From contig CAVEQO010000005.1 in assembly GCA_963617965.1 (NCBI GenBank), positions 11,262-75,261 of the forward strand: DNA of 64,000 nt. The letters run 5' to 3'. This stretch comes from UBA6382 sp963617965. GTDB lineage: Bacteria > Bacteroidota > Bacteroidia > Bacteroidales > Bacteroidaceae. Below the pieces are notes generated by a model. That model was not told the origin of the DNA and searched no databases. It saw only the letters and a program-made list of their open reading frames with translations. Positions 42,374-51,563 of this stretch are shown in pieces; the first letter of the stretch is position 1, and each line of letters starts with the position of its first letter. A program made the translations under genes and the position numbers.

Positions 42374-43756
42374 TCAGAACTGGAAATAAATGAACTGCAA
42401 CTGCTGTCCGCCAAGCAGAAGGCAACAGGTGAAACAAACGGCATACAATGCATAGCGCACCGGACGATACCGCCACACTCCCTTGCTGCCGAACCGGAAC
42501 GGATGGGCACTGTCCCGGGTGAGGTATTCCGTGGCAAACAGGGCGACGGCCAACAGCAGCGGAATGCGTGAAGCCGTATTGGAAAACCCTCCGCCGAAAG
42601 CAAACAGACCGCCGAAGAACCTGAAGCCATCCGCAACGGTGGGGTTCCTGAAAAAGACCTGCGACAGGATGAAGACCATTACGGTGACAAACCAACTTGC
42701 CGCCAGTGGCATACGTATGTGTTTGGTTGTGACATTGAACAAACCGTTCCATGTTCCCCACGCTATGAAGCTCCAGTTGGGACCGTGCCACAGCCCGCTC
42801 AGCATATAGAGAGCAAACACATTGAAATAGTGGCGCACAGGACTGCACCTGCTGCCGCCAAGAGGGAAATAGACATAGTCGCGCAGCCACGCCATGAGAG
42901 TCATGTGCCACCTGCGCCAGAACTCGCGTATGGTGGTGGCGAAAAAGGGATGGTTGAAATTGGTTGACAGCCTTATGCCAAACAGCTTTGCCGAACCTAT
43001 CGCCATATCGGAATATCCAGAGAAATCACAATATACCTGCACAGTGAAAGCCAACAGCCCTATCCACAGGTCCACCGAAGCAAGATCACGATAGTTGCCG
43101 AACACATAATCGGCCACAGGAGCGCAGTTGTCAGCCACAAGCATCTTCTTCATCAGTCCCCAAAGGAACAGGCGCATACCATCAACGGCAAAGGCATAGT
43201 CAAACACACGTTTCACCGCAAACTGGGGCAACAGGTTGGCACCGCGCTCAATGGGACCGGCCACCAACTGCGGGAAAAAACAGATGAAGCTCAAGAACAG
43301 TTCCAGCGAACGGCACGCACGCAACTGCCCGCGGTAGACATCGACCACATAGGCTGTGAGCTGAAACGTGTAGAAACTGATACCTATTGGCAGAACAAGG
43401 TGGAGTGTGGGAACGTCGGCACTGATGCCAAACCACGAAAGCATTGCCGCCAGATTGTCCGCAAAGAAATTAAAGTACTTGAAAACCGCCAGCAGGCCTA
43501 TATTGACTGTCACGGCGACCAGCAACCAACTCTTCCGTCTTCTCTTCATGCGACTGCTGCCAACAGCCTGCCCCAGAAAGAAATTCACTATACAGGCAGC
43601 CAGCATGAGCAGCAGGAAACGCCAGTCCCACCAACCGTAGAAGAACATACTAGCCAGCACCACCACCTTGTTCTGCCCGCCGGCCGATCGAAACGACCAA
43701 TACAGCGTGAACACCACAGGGAGGAACGCCAGAAACGCAAGCGAATTAAACAGCAT
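42374..43756 (-). CDS. MBOAT-family membrane O-acyltransferase (AlgI/DltB-like)
   Basis: A 460-residue polytopic inner-membrane protein. The family block REFWRRWHMTLMAWLRDYVYFPLGG (about 262-286) and the catalytic His in YMLSGLWHGPNWSFIAWG (about 307-324) are intact. About ten hydrophobic helices are present. It should transfer acyl groups (often acetyl) to a polysaccharide together with the downstream SGNH protein. No polysaccharide synthase genes lie nearby, so the acceptor is unknown. It lies 36 bases after the FeoB-associated gene. Confidence 0.92.
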   Translation of the reverse strand: MLFNSLAFLAFLPVVFTLYWSFRSAGGQNKVVVLASMFFYGWWDWRFLLLMLAACIVNFFLGQAVGSSRMKRRRKSWLLVAVTVNIGLLAVFKYFNFFADNLAAMLSWFGISADVPTLHLVLPIGISFYTFQLTAYVVDVYRGQLRACRSLELFLSFICFFPQLVAGPIERGANLLPQFAVKRVFDYAFAVDGMRLFLWGLMKKMLVADNCAPVADYVFGNYRDLASVDLWIGLLAFTVQVYCDFSGYSDMAIGSAKLFGIRLSTNFNHPFFATTIREFWRRWHMTLMAWLRDYVYFPLGGSRCSPVRHYFNVFALYMLSGLWHGPNWSFIAWGTWNGLFNVTTKHIRMPLAASWFVTVMVFILSQVFFRNPTVADGFRFFGGLFAFGGGFSNTASRIPLLLAVALFATEYLTRDSAHPFRFGSKGVWRYRPVRYALYAVCFTCCLLLGGQQLQFIYFQF

Positions 43757-43792
43757 GTCAACAGTCTATCTTAGCAGCGGTCAGGCAATCTG

Positions 43793-43960
43793 TCATACAA
43801 GACTGTCATTTCCCGTCCCCGCCTTGACCTTGGCCTTGCACTTGTCACAATTACCTCCACTGCAGCAGCCACGACCCTTGCGGGACGAAAAAGCAAGACG
43901 CAACGCCACGACAAAAGCCACCGCCACGACGAACAGCAATACATAACTCAGCAAATTCAT
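43793..43960 (-). CDS. FeoB-associated Cys-rich membrane protein
   Basis: A 55-residue protein with one transmembrane helix (about 4-22, SYVLLFVVAVAFVVALRLA) followed by the cytoplasmic motif GRGCCSGGNCDKCKAK. It matches the small FeoB-associated Cys-rich proteins, which may handle ferrous iron delivered by FeoB. The ATG overlaps the feoB stop as ATGA. The longer frame to 44017 lies wholly within feoB. Confidence 0.88.
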   Translation of the reverse strand: MNLLSYVLLFVVAVAFVVALRLAFSSRKGRGCCSGGNCDKCKAKVKAGTGNDSLV

Positions 43961-46314
43961 ATCACGGCACACATTACGGCATACGCCAGATAGGCAACTA
44001 ACCATGCCACCACACATTGTACGACCACCACAGCCACCGCGTACCGTGCGCCCAACTCGCGGTTAACGGCCGCCACAGCCGCCACACACGGAGTGTAGAG
44101 CAGGCAAAACACAAGCAATGACAACACCGACGGCAACGCAAGCACTCCATGCATGGCACCTGCCGACCCGAACATCACCAGCAAAGTGGACACCACGCTC
44201 TCCTTTGCCATGAATCCCGACAGCAACGAAGTGGTGATGCGCCAGTCGGAAAATCCAAGCGGACGGAATACAGGCGACATTAAACCGGCCATAGATGCCA
44301 GCATGCTGTCGCGGGAGTTGTCCACGACCTGCAAATGGAAATCAAACGTCTGCAGAAACCATATCACGATACACGCCACAAAGATTACCGTAAACGCACG
44401 CTGCAGGAAATCGCGGGATTTGTCCCACAACAGATGCACCACATTTTTCAAACTGGGCATGCGGTAGTTGGGCAATTCCATCACAAACGGCACCGGCTCA
44501 CCCCGGAACAGAGTCTTCTTGAATACGAGAGCCATGGCTATGCCCACCACAATGCCTGTCAGATAGAGCGACACCATGACCCACACCGCACTGTCGGGGA
44601 AAAACGCTACCGAAAAGAACGCATATATGGGCAGCTTGGCCGTACAGCTCATGAACGGTGTCAGCAGGACGGTGAGCCGTCTGTCACGCTCGGACGGCAG
44701 AGTGCGGCTTGCCATGATACTCGGCACGCTGCACCCAAATCCGATAAGCAGAGGCACGATACTGCGCCCGGAAAGACCTATCTTCCTCAGCAGCTTGTCC
44801 ATTACAAAAGCTATGCGTGCCATATAGCCGCTGTCTTCCAGCAGCGAAAGGAAGAAGAACAGCGTGACTATTATCGGCATGAAACCAAGCACGCTTCCAA
44901 CGCCCTGAAATGCCCCGTCGACCACCAGTGAACGGACAACCTCGTTCACGTTGGCGGCGGAGAGAAACAAGTCAACCTCGCCGGTCACCCAGCCGATCCC
45001 CTCTTCAAGCCAGTCTTGCAGGCTCAGTCCTATTACACTGAACGTGAGCCAGAACACTACTGACATTATTGCCAGAAAACACGGAATGGCAGTCCATTTG
45101 CCTGTCAGCACACTGTCTATTCTGCGGCTGCGCACACGCTCTTTGCTTTCCTTTGGCTGGACTACGGTGTGGGCTGTGAGACCGGAGATAAACGAGAATC
45201 TCATGTCCGCCAAAGCTGCGGAGGGATCAAGACCGCGTTCCTCTTCAAGCTGGCGCAATATGTGGTCCACCGTGGCTTGCTCGTTGTCCGACAGCTTGAG
45301 GGCGTCACGCACCAGAGAGTCACGCTCTATCAGTTTCGATGCAGCAAAACGTATCGGTATTCCGGCTTTTCCGGCGTGGTCTTCCACAAGATGCATTATG
45401 GCGTGAAGACACCGGTGTACGGCCCCGCCATGGTCACCGGCTTTACAGAAATCCTGCCGCATCGGGCACTCATGGTAGCGGGCAATGTGGACAGCGTGTT
45501 CCACGAGCTCGTCCACTCCCTGGTTTTTGCTTGCACTGATGGGTATCACCGGCACGCCGAGCAGCCTTTCCATTTCGTTGATGTCAATGGCACCGCCGTT
45601 GTTGTCAACCTCGTCAATCATGTTGAGGGCTACTACCACGGGTATATCCAGTTCAAGGAGCTGCATCGTGAGATACAGGTTACGCACTATATTGGTGGCA
45701 TCAACGATGTTGATTATACACGAGGGCTTGCGCTCAATCACAAAGCGGCGCGACACGATTTCCTCGCTTGAATAGGGGGAAAGGCTGTAGATGCCGGGCA
45801 AGTCCGTAATCACGGTGTCGGGATGGCCTTTTATCGGACCGCTTTTCTGCTCCACGGTCACGCCGGGAAAATTGCCCACATGCTGGTTTGCCCCTGTAAG
45901 CTGGTTGAACAGAGTGGTCTTTCCCGTATTTTGGTTGCCTATAAGGGCAAACGATAGTTTCTCGGTCTTCGGCAACGGGTGTTCCTTTGCCTTGCAATGG
46001 AAGCGGCCCGATTCGCCAAGTCCGGGATGTTCGGTGTCGCGTAGTGCCATGTCTGCCTCAGAGGATTCTTTGGTGTCTTCCCCTTTTGCGTCTGCCGGAA
46101 CAATGCCGATCTTGGCGGCATCGTCAAGGCGCAGGGTCAGTTCATATCCGTGGATCAGCAGTTCCATGGGGTCGCCGAGCGGGGCATATTTGACCAGCTT
46201 TACCCTCGTTCCGGGAATGACCCCCATGTCAAGGAAATGCTGCCGCAAAGCCCCGTCGCCGCCTACGGCAGTGATTACGGCTGTGTGCCCCAACTGCAAT
46301 TCTTTAAGTGTCAT
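43957..46314 (-). CDS. feoB: Ferrous iron transporter, FeoA-FeoB fusion
   Basis: Imports Fe2+ across the inner membrane. The 785-residue protein begins with an SH3-like FeoA domain (about 1-75, LKELQLGHTAVITAVGG ... MELLIHGYELTLRL). A linker rich in Asp and Glu follows, then the G-protein domain: G1 IGNQNTGKTTLFNQ (about 128-141), G3 DLPGIYSL, and NMIDE as G4. The membrane domain has Gate regions, with LIGFGCSVPSIMASR in the first. Fused FeoA is usual in Bacteroidota. It starts 9 bases after plsC. Confidence 0.95.
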   Translation of the reverse strand: MTLKELQLGHTAVITAVGGDGALRQHFLDMGVIPGTRVKLVKYAPLGDPMELLIHGYELTLRLDDAAKIGIVPADAKGEDTKESSEADMALRDTEHPGLGESGRFHCKAKEHPLPKTEKLSFALIGNQNTGKTTLFNQLTGANQHVGNFPGVTVEQKSGPIKGHPDTVITDLPGIYSLSPYSSEEIVSRRFVIERKPSCIINIVDATNIVRNLYLTMQLLELDIPVVVALNMIDEVDNNGGAIDINEMERLLGVPVIPISASKNQGVDELVEHAVHIARYHECPMRQDFCKAGDHGGAVHRCLHAIMHLVEDHAGKAGIPIRFAASKLIERDSLVRDALKLSDNEQATVDHILRQLEEERGLDPSAALADMRFSFISGLTAHTVVQPKESKERVRSRRIDSVLTGKWTAIPCFLAIMSVVFWLTFSVIGLSLQDWLEEGIGWVTGEVDLFLSAANVNEVVRSLVVDGAFQGVGSVLGFMPIIVTLFFFLSLLEDSGYMARIAFVMDKLLRKIGLSGRSIVPLLIGFGCSVPSIMASRTLPSERDRRLTVLLTPFMSCTAKLPIYAFFSVAFFPDSAVWVMVSLYLTGIVVGIAMALVFKKTLFRGEPVPFVMELPNYRMPSLKNVVHLLWDKSRDFLQRAFTVIFVACIVIWFLQTFDFHLQVVDNSRDSMLASMAGLMSPVFRPLGFSDWRITTSLLSGFMAKESVVSTLLVMFGSAGAMHGVLALPSVLSLLVFCLLYTPCVAAVAAVNRELGARYAVAVVVVQCVVAWLVAYLAYAVMCAVI

Positions 46315-46323
46315 AAACGGGTT

Positions 46324-47076
46324 TTATATAGTCTTGTATTTGTCGGGGAGGGCAGAGTTGATTGCCTCGTATGACTGTTGCGAAAGCCGCTTTATGTTGT
46401 CGTGGCCCTGCCCCTGCGGATAAACAACATCGTGAATTACCAGTTTCATGCGGTGGAAATTCACGAAATTGATGCCTCTGGTACGCGGAAGAACATCAAA
46501 AGAACCGTCTATAGTAACCGGCACCACAGGCAACTGCAGTGCATCGGCAAGAAAGAACGCTCCGTTCTTGAAAGGAACCATCTTGCCGTTGAAAGTTCTG
46601 GAACCCTCGGGAAATATCATGAGAGACGTGCCGTCCTTCAGGATTTTCCTCGCGTTGACTATAGTGTCTTTTACTCCCCTGGGAGAACTCCGGTCCACAA
46701 AGATGAAGTCGGCCTTGTAGCACGCCTCTCCCACGAGCGGCACCTTGCGGAGCGACTTCTTCATCATCCACTTGAAATTATGGCCAAGCAGTGCGTACAC
46801 CAGAAATATGTCCATGGCTCCCTGGTGATTGGCCACAAACACATAGGATGCATTTTTGTCAAGCCGGCCGCTTCCCTCAACTTCAAGCGGCAGCAACAGT
46901 ATGCGGCAGAACACCGTTCCCCACAACTTGGCAGGATAATAGCTCCACACTTTGGAGTGGGGAAACAGGCTGCATGACACTATTGTAACCAACGCCGTGA
47001 GCAAGGTGGCTACAATCAGTATCGGTGCGGCTATGCACAACTGGTATGTGCGGTAAAGGATTTTCAGTATTGTCAT
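46324..47076 (-). CDS. plsC: 1-acyl-sn-glycerol-3-phosphate acyltransferase
   Basis: Converts lysophosphatidic acid to phosphatidic acid at the inner membrane. The 250-residue protein has an N-terminal hydrophobic segment (about 13-36), the acyltransferase motif NHQGAMDIF (about 82-90, H-x4-D form NHQGAMD), block II FVDRSSPRG, and block III FPEGSRTF (about 155-162). Gaps of about 8 bases on both sides show it is in a tight unit with the metallophosphoesterase gene and feoB. Confidence 0.93.
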   Translation of the reverse strand: MTILKILYRTYQLCIAAPILIVATLLTALVTIVSCSLFPHSKVWSYYPAKLWGTVFCRILLLPLEVEGSGRLDKNASYVFVANHQGAMDIFLVYALLGHNFKWMMKKSLRKVPLVGEACYKADFIFVDRSSPRGVKDTIVNARKILKDGTSLMIFPEGSRTFNGKMVPFKNGAFFLADALQLPVVPVTIDGSFDVLPRTRGINFVNFHRMKLVIHDVVYPQGQGHDNIKRLSQQSYEAINSALPDKYKTI

Positions 47077-47084
47077 GATTCATG

Positions 47085-48275
47085 TTATTTTGACCGTTCT
47101 TGTGCTTTCAGGGTAATTATGCAGACCTCGCTCCAGGCACCGAAGCGAAACGGCACGGCACCAAGTCCCAACCCGACAGACACCACGAGACAGCGGTCGC
47201 CCTCGAAATACTGGCCGCCCCATTCCCGGTAGACCAGAGAGGCAGGACTCCATTTCCCGAGTTTGAACTGCATACCGTGGGTGTGTCCCGAGAGAGTGAG
47301 CTGCGCATCGGTCTCACTGAGTACGCTGCGCCGCCAATGGCTTGGATCGTGCGTCAGCAGTATCTTGAACGGGCTGCCGCCGGATGTGGGGATTCCCCGG
47401 AGAGCTTTCGGAATGTCTGCAAGGCTCGGAAAGGGAGGATTGCCGTCGTTCTCCACTCCCACCACGATGATACTGTCACCGTCTTTGCGCACTGTGGCAT
47501 TGGCGTTGCGCAGTACCGTCCAGCCACAGCGCTGTTCGATCCCGACAAGGTTCTCTATGTCTGCTGTCTGTTCTTGCTTTGTGGCGAAATTGCGGTATAC
47601 ACCGTAGTCATGGTTTCCGAGAACAGAATATACCCCGCAGGGGGCTGTAAGGCGCGACAACTCGCCGACAAAAGGCAACGCTTCCTTTGACTCAAAATTG
47701 ACCAGATCGCCTGTAAATACAATCATGTCGCCTTTCTGGGCAAGCACCTTGTCAACCAGTTCCGCCACTCTTGCAGTGTCATTGCCATAGGTGCCAAGAT
47801 GCAGGTCAGAGATATGCACCACCCTGAAGCCGTCAAAGACCCCGGGGAGCTCCTTGCTGCCGTATGTGTACTCTGTCACATCAATTCTTCTGTTTCCGAT
47901 TGTAAAAGCCATAGCAACCATTGTTATACCAAGTACGGCCAACACCGCACCCAAATACAGCGCGGCAAGCCTCAAACGCCCCTCCTTTCCGAAGGCTCTT
48001 GCCAGCAGCGTACACACGCCCACCGCCGTTTCCGAACCGGCTATCCCCATGCATACGCACAGAAGCAGACGCCAACAGGCAGACGAGGAACCGCCGGCAA
48101 AGGCGAACGTCAGGAAGCAAGTCATGCCCGCAAGTTCAATAGCGGTAACCGCACACAGAATCCGCTTCCAGTGTTTCAGTTCTGGCCTGCCGCGCAGACA
48201 ACCGAAATAGACCGACAGCGGCGGAAGCACTGTCATCAGGCTAAAGACCAGTCCTGTTTTCAGGAAAAACGTCAT
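47085..48275 (-). CDS. Membrane-anchored metallophosphoesterase, YkuE/YaeI-like
   Basis: A 396-residue protein with about four N-terminal transmembrane helices (about 7-22, 37-60, 65-88, 102-125). A calcineurin-like phosphoesterase domain follows. The metal-binding motifs are in order: HISDLHLGTYGND, FTGDLVNFES, LGNHDYGVY, LLTHDP and LSGHTHGMQF. YkuE-type relatives act on lipids or nucleotide-linked headgroups, but the substrate here is not known. Confidence 0.9.
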   Translation of the reverse strand: MTFFLKTGLVFSLMTVLPPLSVYFGCLRGRPELKHWKRILCAVTAIELAGMTCFLTFAFAGGSSSACWRLLLCVCMGIAGSETAVGVCTLLARAFGKEGRLRLAALYLGAVLAVLGITMVAMAFTIGNRRIDVTEYTYGSKELPGVFDGFRVVHISDLHLGTYGNDTARVAELVDKVLAQKGDMIVFTGDLVNFESKEALPFVGELSRLTAPCGVYSVLGNHDYGVYRNFATKQEQTADIENLVGIEQRCGWTVLRNANATVRKDGDSIIVVGVENDGNPPFPSLADIPKALRGIPTSGGSPFKILLTHDPSHWRRSVLSETDAQLTLSGHTHGMQFKLGKWSPASLVYREWGGQYFEGDRCLVVSVGLGLGAVPFRFGAWSEVCIITLKAQERSK

Positions 48276-48325
48276 CTGTTCTTTGTGTCAGTCTTATTCT
48301 CTTCCCGCACCGCCAGTGCAGGCTG

Positions 48326-49246
48326 TCATTGCAATACACTAAGGTTGGCGGCCAGAAACTGGCGCACCCTGTCTTCCGGCAGACCGCGTCTGACGGCGTA
48401 GTCCTCCAGCTGGTCACGGTCAATCTGACCCACGGCAAAATAGGAAGCTCCTGCATAGGCAATCATCAGTCCCGTCACCGTGGCGTGTGGGCGCATTGCT
48501 CCATTTTCGGTCAGAGTGATACCGAGCTCTTCCATCTTTATGAGACCGTTCAGAATGAAATTGAGGCTCTGGTCGGGCAGCGAAGGATATCCCACTGCGG
48601 GCCGGATGCCTTGGCAGCGTTCGTGCAGCAGGTCATCCGTAGACAAGTCTTCGTCGGGGGCATACCCCCATATCTCGCGGCGTACCTCAAGGTGAAGTGC
48701 ACAGGCGGCCGCCTCGGCAAGACGGTCACACAGAGTCTGTCCCAGCATCACGTTGTAGGCATCACCGGAAAAGGCCTTCTCCGGGTCAAACTTCACTGTT
48801 GTGGCAAATACTCCGATGCGGTCAGGAACGCCGGACTCGAGCGGGCGCACAAAATCAGCCATGCAACGGCTGGGCTTTCCTTCGGCCACGACCTGCTGTC
48901 TCAGACACGGAATGGTCACCATGCGCCCCTCTCCGTCAGAAACCAGAATGTCATCTCCTCTGGAGTTCGCTTCGAAAAGCCCTACCCTGCCAAACACCGC
49001 AGCCTGTGCTGCAAGCCTGTCCAGCATACGGAGAGCATCGGCAACGAGAGCCAGTGCCTCTTGCGCCTGGGCGCGGTTGTCTGCCCCCAACGTGGTCAAC
49101 CAGGTCTCCCGGCACGCGCAGCACTGGTGCAGCGATGCTGCCGAGGCATACTTTGCCGGCATCTGCCACGCATGCAGAAAATACGTCCAGTCTATATAAG
49201 GCCTGAGTTGTTCTATGCTATATTGCCGTGTCGCTGTCATGATCAA
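48326..49246 (-). CDS. Free-standing methionine synthase (MetH) activation domain protein
   Basis: A 306-residue protein matching only the C-terminal S-adenosylmethionine-binding reactivation domain of cobalamin-dependent methionine synthase. Diagnostic stretches are YIDWTYFLHAWQM (about 17-29), GIRPAVGYPSLPDQSLNF (about 217-234, with the AdoMet-contacting RPAxGYPxxPD), and LTENGAMRPHATVTGLMIAY (about 250-269). It has no homocysteine, folate or cobalamin domains. It would reactivate a MetH encoded elsewhere, or a split or shortened one. It starts inside the 3' end of pyrC (overlap about 29 bases; alternative ATG at 49240). Confidence 0.88.
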   Translation of the reverse strand: MIMTATRQYSIEQLRPYIDWTYFLHAWQMPAKYASAASLHQCCACRETWLTTLGADNRAQAQEALALVADALRMLDRLAAQAAVFGRVGLFEANSRGDDILVSDGEGRMVTIPCLRQQVVAEGKPSRCMADFVRPLESGVPDRIGVFATTVKFDPEKAFSGDAYNVMLGQTLCDRLAEAAACALHLEVRREIWGYAPDEDLSTDDLLHERCQGIRPAVGYPSLPDQSLNFILNGLIKMEELGITLTENGAMRPHATVTGLMIAYAGASYFAVGQIDRDQLEDYAVRRGLPEDRVRQFLAANLSVLQ

Positions 49247-50579
49247 ACTCTATCGCTTCTCCTCTGTATTCGGGGGCAGTGAATCCCCTGTCTTTCCGGT
49301 AGATGACCGTACCGTTGCACATTGTGGCGGCAATCCGCCAGTTGAGTTCCTGCCCCGCATATGGAGTCCAGCCGCATTTGCTTATCACGTCATCGTCGGT
49401 CACGGTGTACGGCTCCGCCAGATGCTCCAGCATCACGAGATCGGCCTTGTACCCCTTGCGGATGAAGCCGCGCCGTTTCACCCCGAAAAAACGCGCCGGA
49501 TTGTGGCACATCAGTTCCACTACCTGCGTAATGTCTACCGCACCCCTCTCTGCCAGCTGGAGCATCAGGGGCAACGAGAACTGCACCGACGGCATGCCTG
49601 ACGCTGCCGTGAACACCCCTCCGCACTTGTCGCCAAGAAGATGGGGGGCATGATCCGTAGCTACCGTGAACACCTTGCCGTCACGCAGGGCGGCAATCAG
49701 TTCTGTCTGGCACACGGAAGACTTGATGGCAGGGTTGCATTTGATGCGTGCGCCCAGAGTACGGTAATCCCCGTCATTGAAACAGAGGTATGCCACACAC
49801 ACCTCGGCTTTTACGTTGTTTCCCCCACACCGGGCTATCTCTTCAATTTCCGCGCCGGTTGACACATGAGCCACAAGCAGTCTCGCACCGCTGCTGGCGG
49901 CAAGTTCCAGAGCCTTGCGGGTGGAGTCAATGCATTCTTTCGCATTTCGGATTACGGGGTGATATTCCACCCCGGCATCTTCGCCCGCCAAAGCCCTTAC
50001 ATTCGCCTCATTGCGGACTATCTGGGCAGTATCCTCACAATGCACCACCACAGGGAGGTTTCTTGTGCGGGCAAGGCGGAATATCCCGTCAAGCGTCTTC
50101 GTGTCCTCCACAAGCATATTGCCCGTAGACGCTCCCATGAAAAGTTTTATGCCGGGCACCGATGAAACGGGTACACGCTCAAGTGACGGGAGATTGTCGT
50201 TCGTGGCTCCTATGTAGAATGCGTAGTTCACGAGGCTCCTGGTCCTGCCGAGTTCCATCTTGCCGCCAAGTTCCGCAAGACCGGTGGTTTGCGGCTTGGT
50301 GTTTGGCATGTCAAAAAACGAGGTCACGCCCCCCGCTGCCGCCGCACGGCTCTCACTCCCTATATCGGCCTTTTGCGTGAGTCCGGGTTCACGGAAATGG
50401 ACGTGTTCGTCTATCACGCCTGGTATGACATAACGCCCGCCGGCATCGACAACATCACCTTCGGGCTCAAAGGGACAACCGTCCTGTGCTACTTCGGCGA
50501 TTGCCGTGCCGGAAATCTTGAGACTGCCTTTGAAAATCCGGCCTTCGTTTACTATCAGGGCATTGACAACGGAAATCAC
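49218..50579 (-). CDS. pyrC: Dihydroorotase
   Basis: Closes carbamoyl-aspartate to dihydroorotate in pyrimidine synthesis. The 453-residue zinc enzyme has DEHVHFREPG (metal His pair), the Lys in GIKLFMGASTGNM, VHCED, VAHVST and VATDHAPHLL, the metal-site motifs of the amidohydrolase fold. The GTG at 50579, 12 bases after the glycosyltransferase stop, gives ISVVNALIVNEGRIF, which lines up with family N-termini. The ATG at 50654 would add 25 unlike residues and overlap the upstream gene. Confidence 0.94.
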   Translation of the reverse strand: MISVVNALIVNEGRIFKGSLKISGTAIAEVAQDGCPFEPEGDVVDAGGRYVIPGVIDEHVHFREPGLTQKADIGSESRAAAAGGVTSFFDMPNTKPQTTGLAELGGKMELGRTRSLVNYAFYIGATNDNLPSLERVPVSSVPGIKLFMGASTGNMLVEDTKTLDGIFRLARTRNLPVVVHCEDTAQIVRNEANVRALAGEDAGVEYHPVIRNAKECIDSTRKALELAASSGARLLVAHVSTGAEIEEIARCGGNNVKAEVCVAYLCFNDGDYRTLGARIKCNPAIKSSVCQTELIAALRDGKVFTVATDHAPHLLGDKCGGVFTAASGMPSVQFSLPLMLQLAERGAVDITQVVELMCHNPARFFGVKRRGFIRKGYKADLVMLEHLAEPYTVTDDDVISKCGWTPYAGQELNWRIAATMCNGTVIYRKDRGFTAPEYRGEAIEFDHDSDTAI

Positions 50580-50590
50580 TGGCCGGAAAT

Positions 50591-51364
50591 TTAACTGCGC
50601 CCTTTCAGGCTGCGCTGTTTCATCTTTCTGTACTTGCCCGTGAGGCTGTCCCACTTGAGACGCACTACCCCGAACATGGCCTCGCCGAAGATTCCTCCGC
50701 TCATCTTGCTTGTACCCTGCTGGCGGTTTACAAACACCACGCTGACTTCCTTGATTCTGAAGCCCAACTTGTAGGCGGTGAACTTCATCTCAATCTGGAA
50801 AGCGTAGCCCTTGAAGCGTATGGAGTCAAGGTCTATGGTCTCAAGTACCTCACGACGGTAGCACTTGAAACCTGCCGTAGTATCATGTATCTTCAACCCG
50901 GTCACAAAACGCACGTATTTGCTCGCATAATAGCTCATCAGCACGCGTCCCATGGGCCAGTTGACCACGTTGACACCAGTGACGTAGCGGCTTCCGACAG
51001 CAAGGTCGTAGCCCTCGTCGTGACAGGCGGCATAGAGGCGTGGCACGTCGGAGGGCGCATGACTGAAATCGGCGTCCATCTCAAATATGTACTTATACTC
51101 CTTGTGTGCCAAAGCCCACTTGAAGCCTGCAATATATGCGGTGCCAAGCCCGAGCTTCCCGCTGCGCTCTATCAGGTGGACCCGTTCTGCGAACCGGCTC
51201 TCGCCCTGCATACCCCTCACGATGTCGGCGGTACCGTCGGGCGATCCGTCGTCAATGACCAGCACGTCATAGGGGCCTTCAAGGTCAAAGATTGCCGTGA
51301 TGATATTACGTATGTTTTCTTTCTCGTTGTAAGTGGGAATGACAATAACGCTGTCTGGCTGCAT
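50591..51364 (-). CDS. Polyprenol-phosphate mannosyltransferase-like family 2 glycosyltransferase
   Basis: A 257-residue GT2 enzyme of the DPM1 type, lacking C-terminal membrane helices. Motifs are VIVIPTYNEKENI (about 7-19), VIDDGSPDGTADI, EMDADFSHAPSDVPRL (about 94-109, the D-x-D-x-S motif of dolichol-phosphate mannose synthases), and YVTGVNVVNWPMGR. It likely makes a lipid-linked sugar for protein or glycan modification in the periplasm. Starting at 51364 (MQPDSVIVIP) gives the standard N-terminus. Confidence 0.92.
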   Translation of the reverse strand: MQPDSVIVIPTYNEKENIRNIITAIFDLEGPYDVLVIDDGSPDGTADIVRGMQGESRFAERVHLIERSGKLGLGTAYIAGFKWALAHKEYKYIFEMDADFSHAPSDVPRLYAACHDEGYDLAVGSRYVTGVNVVNWPMGRVLMSYYASKYVRFVTGLKIHDTTAGFKCYRREVLETIDLDSIRFKGYAFQIEMKFTAYKLGFRIKEVSVVFVNRQQGTSKMSGGIFGEAMFGVVRLKWDSLTGKYRKMKQRSLKGRS

Positions 51365-51423
51365 AGGAATACGATGTTTTGTTAGGGGCAGACTTTGCAG
51401 CTGCCCCTTGTTACAGTAGTGGG

Positions 51424-51431
51424 CAAAGATA
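51424..51431 (-). promoter_or_regulatory. -7 box for the 41.4-51.4 kb minus-strand cluster
   Basis: Minus-strand TATCTTTG is an exact TAnnTTTG box, 60 bases before the glycosyltransferase start. It is the only obvious promoter upstream of the packed minus-strand genes. Confidence 0.6.
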
Positions 51432-51528
51432 CTGTTTTTTGACCGAAACGGCACTTGATGCCAGTGTTTTTCTTGTTGCTTTTAACTTTTTTAAAACTGC
51501 GTCCGGTGTCTTGTCGCACACAAACCGC

Positions 51529-51536
51529 TAACTTTG
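51529..51536 (+). promoter_or_regulatory. -7 box for the 51.6-kb nitroreductase gene
   Basis: TAACTTTG is an exact box, 28 bases before the ATG at 51564. The nearest TTG (51511) is only 15 bases upstream, shorter than usual. Confidence 0.55.
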
Positions 51537-51563
51537 CGGGCAACCAACCAAAAACACATAGTC

